A stretch of 64,000 nucleotides of DNA, taken from assembly GCF_029239295.1 (NCBI RefSeq), contig NZ_JAQZBC010000005.1, positions 186,001-250,000 on the forward strand, written 5' to 3'. The notes beneath the pieces were generated by a model. It did not search any database, was not told the origin of the DNA, and was given only the letters and a program-made list of their open reading frames with translations. The translations under genes were made by a program, and so were the position numbers. Positions 56,999 through 64,000 of the stretch are shown here, in pieces. Within the stretch, counting starts at the first letter, position 1. Every line of letters starts with the position of its first letter. The stretch is from Sphingomonas sp. (lineage in GTDB: Bacteria > Pseudomonadota > Alphaproteobacteria > Sphingomonadales > Sphingomonadaceae).

Positions 56999-59900
56999 TC
57001 AGCGACCCAGCAGAACGCGGGCTTGGCTGGCGACCTGAGCCAGCATCGCCGCGCTTGGCGCAGCGGCACCACGGGCACGGCTCACCACCGCGGAGAAGCG
57101 GGCGACAGGCGCTTCGTTCTCCGCCAGCCATGCGTCCACCGCGTCGGCATCACTGCGGCCTTCCCGCGCCAGGAAATCGAGCCGCATCTGCTCGAAATCG
57201 CGGACGAGGCCAGCCACCAGCAGGCGTTCCCACGGGTCCGCCGGCACCAGCCGCGCCGCCATTGCCTGCGCCCAGTCGATGCCCAGTGCCGCGCCGAGCC
57301 GCGTGTAAGCGCGGGTCAGGTTCGTCTCGTCGGTACGGTTCCGGCCGCTGAGATCGACGAGGCCAATCGCGCCGTCCATCTCGTGCAACCGGACGACCCG
57401 CGCCGCCAGCGTGGCAGGCGCACCCACTGCCGCCAGTGATTCCGCCATCCGTGCACTGGCGGCGCGCGCCTCCTGCAGCAGCAGTTCGCCGGCCTGTCCC
57501 TCCAGCTTGGCGACGCCGCCGCCGATCCGCTGAAGCACGTCGCCGGGCAGCGTACCCGGATCGACCACGCGCAGCAGGTCGGCGATCTGTGACCGGACGG
57601 CACGCGCCACACCTTCGAACAGCGCGAGGCGGCCGTCCTCCGACATAGCCGTGGTCTCGATGTCGCGCCACAGCGTGCCCAGGTCAAACAACCGTTCCAC
57701 GACAACGAACATGGCCGCCACGTCGCTGAGCGCCGCGCCCTCCTCTTCCGCCAGCTCGAACGGATTGAGCAGGCCGATGCGGTTCACCATGCGGTTGGCC
57801 AGCTTCGTGGCGACGATCTCACCGCGCAGCTGATGCTCGTCGATCGCCTTGCCGAACTGCTCCTGCATCGCCGCCGGGAAGGCGGCACGCAGATCCGGCT
57901 CGAGCAGCGCGTCCGCGCCCAGCCCTGCCTGTTCGATCGCATCCTGAAGCGCGAGCTTCGCCGTCGACAGAAGCACCGCCAGCTCCGGGCGGGTCAGCCC
58001 GGCGCCTTCGGCCGCGCGCCGCAGCAGGTCGGCATTCGCGGCCAGCCCCTCGACGCGGCGGTCCAGCCGGCCTGCCGCTTCGAAGATCTCGATCGCGCGG
58101 ACGTAGCTGGGAATGGCGCGCACGCCGCCGCGCTCGGCGATCGACAATGCTAGCGTCTGGAGGCGGTTATCCTCCAGCACGAGGTGCGCGACATCGTCGG
58201 TCATTGCACCCAGCAGCGTGTTGCGATCGTCGAACGTCAGGCGCCCTTCGGCCATCTCGCGGTTCAGCGCGATCTTGATGTTCACCTCGTTATCCGAACA
58301 ATCGACGCCGGCCGAATTGTCGATGAAGTCGGTGTTGATCCGGCCACCCTTGGCCGCAAACGCGATACGCGCGGCCTGTGTGACGCCAAGATTGGCCCCC
58401 TCGCCGATCGCCGTCGCGCGCAGATCCTCCGCATCGACGCGCAGCCGATCATTGGCAGGGTCACCGACGGTGGCATTGTTCTCCGCCGCGGCCTTCACAT
58501 AGGTGCCGATGCCGCCGAACCAGATAAGGTCGACGGGCGCCTTCAGGATCGCCGAGATCAGCGCCGTCGGATCAATCTCGTCGACGGTGATGTCGAGCGC
58601 GGCCTTTACCTCGGGCGTCAGGCGGATCGTCTTGGCGTTGCGCGAGAAGACACCGCCGCCGGCCGAGATCAGACCCTTGTCGTAATCCTCCCAGCTCGAT
58701 CGTGGCAGCTTGAACAGCCGGTCCCGCTCTGCCCAGCTGGCTGCCGGATCGGGATCGGGATCAAGGAAGATGTGCCGGTGATCGAACGCCGCCACGATCT
58801 TCAGCGTTTTCGACAGCAGCATGCCGTTGCCGAACACGTCGCCCGACATGTCGCCGCAGCCGACCACGCGGATCGACTGGCTCTGCACGTCGACGCCGCG
58901 CTCCGCGAAGTGCCGCTGCACCGATATCCAGGCGCCGCGCGCCGTGATGCCCATCGCCTTGTGGTCATAGCCGTGGCTGCCGCCGCTGGCGAAAGCGTCG
59001 CCCAGCCAGAAGCCACGTTCCTGCGCGATCGCATTGGCAACGTCGCTGAAGGTCGCGGTGCCCTTGTCGGCGGCGACGACGAAATACGGATCCTCGCCGT
59101 CATGGACGCGCACGCCCTCGGGATGCACCACCTTGCCGGCCACGATGTTGTCGGTGATCGACAGCAGCGTGCGGATGAAGATGCGGTAGCTTTCGGTGCC
59201 TTCCGCCAGCCATGCATCGCGGTCCGCCGCCGGGTTGGGCAGCTGCTTTGGATAGAAGCCACCCTTCGCGCCGGTCGGCACGATGACGGCATTCTTCACC
59301 CGCTGCGCCTTCATCAGACCCAGGATCTCGGTGCGGAAGTCGTCGCGCCGGTCGGACCAGCGCAGGCCGCCACGCGCGACCGGGCCGGAACGCAGGTGGA
59401 TACCCTCCACCCGCGGCGAATAGACCCACACTTCGCGCCACGGCAGCGGCGCCGGGAGACCCGGAATACGGCTGCTGTCGAGCTTGAACGCGAGCGCCTC
59501 GGCCGCTGCCGGCGCAAAGGCGTTGGTGCGCAGCGTTGCCGCGATCACTGCCTTGAACGCGCGCAGGATACGATCGTCGTCGATCGCCACGATCGCGTCG
59601 AGACCGGCGGCAATCTCCGCGTCGATCGCCTCGACATCGCCAGTCGCGGCGGGATCATGCGCCAGCGTGAAGCGATCGATCAGCGCCTTCGCCAGCACGG
59701 GTGCCCGGCCCAGCGCGTCGGCCACCGTCGTCAGGCCGTAAGCCATGCCCGCCTGCCGCAGATAGCGGAACCAGGCGCGGTACAGCAGCACGGCCGACGG
59801 GGTCAGGCCCGCCACCAGCATCAGCCGGTTGAACGCATCATTCTCGGCCGCGCCCTTCAGCACCGCGGTGATCGCACCTTCCAGCACCGCTCGATCGATG

Positions 59901-61618
59901 TTCGCGACATCGCCCTGCGGCTGGACCATGAAGTCGTGAACGAAGCTGTCGCTGTCGTCGCGCAGGCGGGTCGGCAGCTCGCCGATGACGCGGTAGCCGA
60001 AATTCTCCAGCACCGGCACGGCCTCGGAAAGCGAAAGCGCGCCGTGCGACTTGTAGATCTTCAGCCGGTGATCGTCGCCGGGTGCCGGTGGATAGATGTG
60101 CACCCCACGGTCGTGCTCGTCCGCCAGATCGGAGACGCGCAGCACGTCCTCCGCCGCTTCCTCCGCGGTCGACAGGTTACGGTAGTTGGGCGGGAAGGCA
60201 CCGGCCCACCGGATGGCGAGCCGGGCCGCCCGCGCAGGGGCGATCCGCTCGGCCAGCGCGGCCTCCACATCACGCTCCCAGCCGCGCACCATCTTCTCGA
60301 GCCGGATGTCGAGCGGGGCGACGTCGGGAACGACACCTGCCTGGCGCAGGTCGATCGTGTAGCGGAGCAGCGCGACGTGGCCGTCCTCCAGCGCGATCGA
60401 CCAGTTCAGGATCGACCCGTTCGCCGCCTCCGCCAGCATGTCACCGATCGCGACTCGGCGGGCGGTCGACAGATCGTCGCGCGGCACCCAGGCGAAGGCG
60501 AACAGATGCCGCCCCAGCGCCGAGCGGACCAGCACCAGCTTCGGCCGTGGCCGATCGGCAAGGCTCATCGCCGCGAGCGCCAGTTCCTCCACCGATTCCG
60601 CCGCCACGGCGGTGACCAGATCATGCGGCAGCGTCGCCAGCGCATGGGTCAATGCCTTGCCGGTGTGGCCGAGCGGATCGAAGCCCAGCTTTGCCTCCAG
60701 GTCGGACAATCGCTGCCGCAGAACGGGCACGCTGCGCGGCGGCGCGTTGAGCGCAGCCGACGTCCACAGGCCGGCATGGATCGACAGGCCGATAACCGCC
60801 GCGCCGCGCCGGATCGGGACCACCATCAGGTCAAGCGGCACACGCCGGTGCACCGGCGACAGCAGGCTGGATTTCAGCATCAGCGGCGCTGATTTGCCGC
60901 TGGTGAAATAGTCCATCGCCAAGCGCCGCGATCGCTCCGCCAGCAGCGGCGGCTCATGATCGTTACGGCTGATGCCCAGCGGCTCGCCATCGGTGCCGCC
61001 GTCCGCCAGCCAGCGTTCGTGGCCCAGCAGAGTGAAATGTCGGTCCAGGAACCAGCGGATCAGCGCGGCGCCTTCCGAATCGCCGCCGGTATCCTCGATG
61101 CTGGCGGCGTCGGCCGCCAGCGTTGCCTGCATGCGGCGCCAATCGGCCACTGCTGCTCGTACATCGGCCAGCGCGGCCGTCAGATCGTCTACCAGTTCAC
61201 GTCGCTCGCGCGCATCGGCACGCTCGGTTTCGATATAGATCATGGATTCGCGGTTGCCCGCGTCGTCCACGCTTTCCAGCACGCCATCGGCGTCGCGCCG
61301 CACCGGCACCACCGGGTGAATGATCCGGTCGATCGCCAGTCCATGCGCGCCGATCATCGCGGCGATGGAATCGACCAGGAAGGGCATGTCGTCATTGACG
61401 ATGGCCAGCCGCATCCGCCGTTGCGGACCCTCGCCCGGCAGCTGCTCCAGCGTGACCGCCGCAGTCCCCGCCGCGCGGGTCTGCGCGGTCGCGGCAAGGA
61501 AGGCGGCCGCCTCCATCTGCTCGTCAGGACCGAACCCGTCCAGTTCCCCGGGGAGAGCGCCCTTTGTGAGCTGCTCGGCTAGCGCTTGCGTCAGCGCCTT
61601 CATCGAAGCTTTCGACAT
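56999..61618 (-). CDS. gdhB: NAD-specific glutamate dehydrogenase, large (180-kDa) type
   Basis: A 1539-residue enzyme from ATG 61618 (1551 if a TTG at 61654 is used) oxidising glutamate to 2-oxoglutarate and ammonia. An N-terminal ACT-like regulatory region of about 700 residues (MRLAIVNDDMPFLVDSIAAM) precedes the catalytic domain. That domain has RSGPVARGGLRWSDRRDDFRTE, MKAQRVKNAVIVPTGAKGGFYPKQ and a Rossmann part with GCGDMSGDVFGNGML. Relatives are controlled by arginine or aspartate. It would take glutamate from the ast pathway encoded in this window and supply carbon to the TCA cycle (inference). Confidence 0.97.
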   Translation of the reverse strand: MSKASMKALTQALAEQLTKGALPGELDGFGPDEQMEAAAFLAATAQTRAAGTAAVTLEQLPGEGPQRRMRLAIVNDDMPFLVDSIAAMIGAHGLAIDRIIHPVVPVRRDADGVLESVDDAGNRESMIYIETERADARERRELVDDLTAALADVRAAVADWRRMQATLAADAASIEDTGGDSEGAALIRWFLDRHFTLLGHERWLADGGTDGEPLGISRNDHEPPLLAERSRRLAMDYFTSGKSAPLMLKSSLLSPVHRRVPLDLMVVPIRRGAAVIGLSIHAGLWTSAALNAPPRSVPVLRQRLSDLEAKLGFDPLGHTGKALTHALATLPHDLVTAVAAESVEELALAAMSLADRPRPKLVLVRSALGRHLFAFAWVPRDDLSTARRVAIGDMLAEAANGSILNWSIALEDGHVALLRYTIDLRQAGVVPDVAPLDIRLEKMVRGWERDVEAALAERIAPARAARLAIRWAGAFPPNYRNLSTAEEAAEDVLRVSDLADEHDRGVHIYPPAPGDDHRLKIYKSHGALSLSEAVPVLENFGYRVIGELPTRLRDDSDSFVHDFMVQPQGDVANIDRAVLEGAITAVLKGAAENDAFNRLMLVAGLTPSAVLLYRAWFRYLRQAGMAYGLTTVADALGRAPVLAKALIDRFTLAHDPAATGDVEAIDAEIAAGLDAIVAIDDDRILRAFKAVIAATLRTNAFAPAAAEALAFKLDSSRIPGLPAPLPWREVWVYSPRVEGIHLRSGPVARGGLRWSDRRDDFRTEILGLMKAQRVKNAVIVPTGAKGGFYPKQLPNPAADRDAWLAEGTESYRIFIRTLLSITDNIVAGKVVHPEGVRVHDGEDPYFVVAADKGTATFSDVANAIAQERGFWLGDAFASGGSHGYDHKAMGITARGAWISVQRHFAERGVDVQSQSIRVVGCGDMSGDVFGNGMLLSKTLKIVAAFDHRHIFLDPDPDPAASWAERDRLFKLPRSSWEDYDKGLISAGGGVFSRNAKTIRLTPEVKAALDITVDEIDPTALISAILKAPVDLIWFGGIGTYVKAAAENNATVGDPANDRLRVDAEDLRATAIGEGANLGVTQAARIAFAAKGGRINTDFIDNSAGVDCSDNEVNIKIALNREMAEGRLTFDDRNTLLGAMTDDVAHLVLEDNRLQTLALSIAERGGVRAIPSYVRAIEIFEAAGRLDRRVEGLAANADLLRRAAEGAGLTRPELAVLLSTAKLALQDAIEQAGLGADALLEPDLRAAFPAAMQEQFGKAIDEHQLRGEIVATKLANRMVNRIGLLNPFELAEEEGAALSDVAAMFVVVERLFDLGTLWRDIETTAMSEDGRLALFEGVARAVRSQIADLLRVVDPGTLPGDVLQRIGGGVAKLEGQAGELLLQEARAASARMAESLAAVGAPATLAARVVRLHEMDGAIGLVDLSGRNRTDETNLTRAYTRLGAALGIDWAQAMAARLVPADPWERLLVAGLVRDFEQMRLDFLAREGRSDADAVDAWLAENEAPVARFSAVVSRARGAAAPSAAMLAQVASQARVLLGR

Positions 61619-61702
61619 GGCCGGGCCTATGCGCCGCCCCGCCGAATGGCTCAACCCCAGTTAAGCCGCTAAAGGCGTTATCAACAGCTTCGGGAGGAAA
61701 GC

Positions 61703-62557
61703 TCAGCCGATCGCCGCCGACACGCGGCCGATCAGGTCGGCGTCATCGCCCACGCCGCCGACCACGTCGAACATGCCATCACCGCGCGCCTTGGCCAGCA
61801 GCACGACCATCTGGTCCGCGGCGGAAGGAAGATCGAGCGCCAGCGTCGCGAGCGGCGCGCGAGTGGCCGTCGCCTCCATCTCGCCGCCACGCGAGGCACC
61901 CGGCCCGTCCGCCCACACAGCACCGATCACCTCGTGGCGCGGCGCCGATCGCACGGCGGCGTCGAGCTCCGCGGCGAGCATCGCCTGCTCCTCGGCGCCG
62001 ACGATCTCCTTCCAGTTGATCACGCCGTACACGAAATCGATCGTGTCGCCGTTGGAGGAGAAGGGCATCAGGATGCCACGATACAGCGTGTTGTGGCCGC
62101 GCGTGCTGACGAATTCGGCCTCGAAGCCGATCGGCGCGCGGTTCGCGATGATCTTCAGATAATGGTCGGTCAGGCGCGACAGCAGCGAGCGCGCCGGCAC
62201 CTGGCCGATTCGGGTGATCGCGCGGTCGACGCCGCATTCCTCACGCAGCGCGTCGCCCAGGAAGGTGATGACGGGATCATCGAGCCCGCTGGTAAAATCC
62301 AGAAGCACGCCATGCGCGCCGAAATCCATGTTGCCGGCCGGATCGAGCGCATCGATCAGCGGATAGGCGCTACCCTTCAGCAGCGACACCCAGTGATTGT
62401 AGGCGCGCACATGCATGCGCCGCTCATCAGCGCCGATCGCGATCGTCGCTTCGCCGATCCCGCCATCGGTGGGATCATTGCCCCGATCTGCGCCAGACCG
62501 ATCCACGCCGCGGATATCCATGCCACCATCCCTTTGGACCTGTTGTCCGACCATCAT
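61703..62557 (-). CDS. PAS_5-domain protein
   Basis: A 284-residue soluble protein. Residues about 48-180 (YNHWVSLLKGSAYPLIDALDP, GVLLDFTSGLDDPVITFLG, DHYLKIIANRAPIGFEAEF, YRGILMPFSSNGDTIDFVYG) fit the PAS_5 family of alphaproteobacterial single-PAS proteins. The C-terminal third is Ala/Asp-rich and low complexity (AAELDAAVRSAPRHEV to the end). It has no output domain, so it probably works through partner binding. It lies 84 bp upstream of the glutamate dehydrogenase on the same strand. The first 30 residues are variable, so the start is uncertain. Confidence 0.82.
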   Translation of the reverse strand: MMVGQQVQRDGGMDIRGVDRSGADRGNDPTDGGIGEATIAIGADERRMHVRAYNHWVSLLKGSAYPLIDALDPAGNMDFGAHGVLLDFTSGLDDPVITFLGDALREECGVDRAITRIGQVPARSLLSRLTDHYLKIIANRAPIGFEAEFVSTRGHNTLYRGILMPFSSNGDTIDFVYGVINWKEIVGAEEQAMLAAELDAAVRSAPRHEVIGAVWADGPGASRGGEMEATATRAPLATLALDLPSAADQMVVLLAKARGDGMFDVVGGVGDDADLIGRVSAAIG

Positions 62558-62681
62558 TGTGCCCCGACCATGGTAAAGAGGGCGTAAATACGCCGCAACA
62601 CATGCCCGCCGCGACGGCCACTTGCGCCATGCGGCAACCCCTGCTAGGCGCCCGCTTCCAGCGCGCTCGCCAGAGCGCCGT

Positions 62682-62757
62682 GCCGCTTTAGCTCAGCTGG
62701 TAGAGCATCGCATTCGTAATGCGGGGGTCACAGGTTCGAGTCCTGTAAGCGGCACCA
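62682..62757 (+). tRNA. tRNA-Thr (anticodon CGU)
   Basis: A 76-nt cloverleaf. The acceptor GCCGCTT (62682-62688) pairs with AAGCGGC (62747-62753), with discriminator A and an encoded CCA (62755-62757). The D-loop is AGCTCAGCTGGTAGAGC, the anticodon stem TCGCA/TGCGG encloses TTCGTAA with anticodon CGT, and the T-arm is ACAGGTTCGAGTCCTGT. It reads ACG codons. Confidence 0.97.
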
Positions 62758-62952
62758 CCTTCTTTATGGCACTTCCACAAGGGAAACGGCGGCGACTGAA
62801 GCGAAAGCGCTTTGGCTTGGGAGCCCACGTGGGTCCTCGCTGGGACGTCTTTCAGTAGGATGGACCAGCGCCAGTAAGGGCACCTGACCGTCGCATTGAT
62901 TATGCGCGCACAATCGAAACCGGTCGTTAGTTCGACGCTTCTAAGACGCGGC

Positions 62953-63708
62953 ATGGCAAGTGAACATGACCGTCCTCTGAAGCTCGCGATCCTGATCGAT
63001 GCCGACAACGCATCGCCGCGGGTCCTGCAGGGGCTGTTTGAGGAGGTGGCGTCCATCGGCGAGGCGAGCGTCCGCCGCATCTACGGCGATTTCTCGGGCA
63101 TGCGGTTGAAAGGGTGGTCCGACGTTCTGTCCTCCTACGCCATCGTGCCTCACCAGAACTTCGCAAACACAACGGGGAAGAATGCGTCCGACATCGCCCT
63201 GGTCATCGATGCGATGGACCTGCTTCACACGGGTCGCTTTGATGGCTTCTGCCTCGTCTCATCAGACAGCGACTTCACGAGGTTGGCTTCCCGCATTCGC
63301 GAACAGGGCGTTGATGTCTACGGCTTCGGCGAGCGAAAAACGCCGGAGAGCTTTCGGAAGGCGTGCAAGCGCTTCATCTACACAGAGAACCTTGCTCCGG
63401 TGGTGAAGCCGGAGACGCCCCTACCTTCGGTTGAGAACACGGCAGCGGCAGAGCCTGCATCGTCGAAGCAGCCTCCTAGCGCTGCCGCCGGCCACATCCG
63501 GACCGCGTTGAGCCAACTGGAAGATATGAATGGCTGGTACTCTCTCGGGGCAGTCGGCGCGCGCGTTTGCGCGCTGATGCCTGACTTCGATCCTAGAACT
63601 TACGGTTGTTCGAAGCTGGTGACGTTGATCGAGAAACTCGGCACATTCGAAGTCAGGCGAGACAACCTAGTTGTTTACATACGCGCAAAGGGATTCCCGG
63701 AGTCCTGA
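62953..63708 (+). CDS. NYN (LabA/PIN-like) ribonuclease-domain protein with C-terminal LOTUS domain
   Basis: A 251-residue cytoplasmic protein. The N-terminal NYN nuclease domain (about 1-150) keeps the acidic residues in KLAILIDADNASP, NASDIALVIDAMDLL and CLVSSDSDFTRLASRIREQG. A Pro/Ser/Ala linker (about 150-180) leads to an OST-HTH/LOTUS module (GHIRTALSQLEDMNGWYSLG to RRDNLVVYIRAKG), a fold linked to RNA binding. It probably binds and cuts structured RNA; the target is unknown. I use ATG 62953; a frame to 62896 lacks a clear ribosome site. It is the first gene after tRNA-Thr, with less GC-biased codons than its neighbours. Confidence 0.88.
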   Translation: MASEHDRPLKLAILIDADNASPRVLQGLFEEVASIGEASVRRIYGDFSGMRLKGWSDVLSSYAIVPHQNFANTTGKNASDIALVIDAMDLLHTGRFDGFCLVSSDSDFTRLASRIREQGVDVYGFGERKTPESFRKACKRFIYTENLAPVVKPETPLPSVENTAAAEPASSKQPPSAAAGHIRTALSQLEDMNGWYSLGAVGARVCALMPDFDPRTYGCSKLVTLIEKLGTFEVRRDNLVVYIRAKGFPES

Positions 63709-64000
63709 TAGCGAAGATCGACGTTGTTCGTGATGGTATCGACCCTTATGGGGCTCGATAGGATAAAAGACGCCTACGCCCACGCCATCGATAATGGCTC
63801 GTGTTTCTACTCTTGCAGCTACGCGTCGCTGCTCTTTCGATAGCGTACCTTCCAGTGGGTAGCCGGCGGGTGACTTCCGGAAGAGCCTTCCCTTCTAGCG
63901 TGTCAGACTTGGGACGATGGCCGGGAGTGGGCCGGTAGTCTATGACGTGCTCCCCAAAGCTCTACCAGTCATAACTGGAGTCCGGGGTTGGTATGGTGCC
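63709..64000. other. Right-end stretch without a supportable gene
   Basis: A 292-bp stretch to the window edge. One short frame, 63733-63843 (36 codons, [13 protein letters not shown] onward), has no clear ribosome site or recognisable family, so I do not call it. Stops are frequent in the other frames. It could be intergenic DNA or the edge of a decayed accessory region; I see no repeat of the tRNA-Thr 3' end here. Confidence 0.5.

Noticed and set aside
58184..60892. A 902-codon open frame antisense to NAD-glutamate dehydrogenase
   Set aside because: Its translation is Arg/His/Gln-rich low complexity with no family motifs, and the opposite strand encodes a clearly conserved enzyme. Long antisense frames are expected at this GC content.
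62758..62952. Gene between tRNA-Thr and the NYN gene
   Set aside because: Only short frames without ribosome sites or family signal; treated as intergenic.

Overview
The window is high-GC chromosomal DNA from an alphaproteobacterium, almost certainly a sphingomonad (Sphingomonas or a close relative). The evidence is a split nuoC/nuoD complex I operon followed by birA-coaX-RNase J-DUF1467, a Mg-type HemB, the 180-kDa class NAD-glutamate dehydrogenase, a TorF-like beta-barrel protein and alphaproteobacterial envelope genes. It reads as core chromosome. I see no insertion sequence, prophage, CRISPR array or plasmid function. The only possible island edge is at the right end, just after a tRNA-Thr.

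Layout. (a) 1-1253, minus: a divergent nucleotidyltransferase-like membrane protein running off the left edge, preceded by an Hpt-like protein that lacks its phospho-acceptor histidine. (b) 1317-3623, plus: a 768-residue protein with two N-terminal membrane segments and a very long coiled coil, an architecture like the polarity factor TipN. (c) 3715-22256, minus: one long transcription unit, nuoA to nuoN in standard order, then birA, coaX, RNase J and a DUF1467 membrane protein, closed by a strong bidirectional terminator. (d) 22411-26175, plus: an M20 hydrolase, astA and astB (arginine succinyltransferase pathway) and a 71-residue membrane protein. (e) 26183-33012: a membrane-fused spermidine-synthase-like protein, a GNAT acetyltransferase, hemB, a lipid-kinase-like protein, a MATE transporter and a CoA-binding protein. 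(f) 33082-39474: mrp, then divergently hflK-hflC-degP (membrane protein quality control) and a HerA/DUF853 ATPase. (g) 39593-41435, minus: glnB-glnA behind a good sigma-54 promoter element. (h) 41640-50526: a PQQ alcohol dehydrogenase lipoprotein with fused cytochrome c, map, a CinA-type protein, a diguanylate cyclase, a nitronate monooxygenase, a TorF-like porin with a small exported protein, and an exported M20 peptidase. (i) 50599-56879, plus: a HAD hydrolase, a two-subunit CoA transferase interrupted by an e(P4)-type lipoprotein phosphatase, leuC-microprotein-leuD, and a quinone oxidoreductase. (j) 56999-62557, minus: NAD-glutamate dehydrogenase and a PAS_5 protein. (k) 62682-64000: tRNA-Thr(CGU), a NYN-LOTUS protein and apparently non-coding DNA.

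The most useful observations are these. RNase J appears to start at an ATT codon, with an ideally spaced Shine-Dalgarno sequence, 19 codons upstream of the first ATG. The Hpt-like protein has Trp in place of the phospho-acceptor His. A 35-residue exported or membrane microprotein is translationally coupled between leuC and leuD. A phosphatase lipoprotein sits between the two CoA-transferase subunits. An M20 hydrolase may do the desuccinylase step of the ast pathway. Several perfect or near-perfect palindromes look like operators. No obviously complete, entirely new multi-gene system stands out; the Hpt/nucleotidyltransferase pair and the NYN-LOTUS gene beside tRNA-Thr are the least explained loci. 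Apart from the last 292 bases, described as a feature, no stretch approaching 300 bases lacks a gene.
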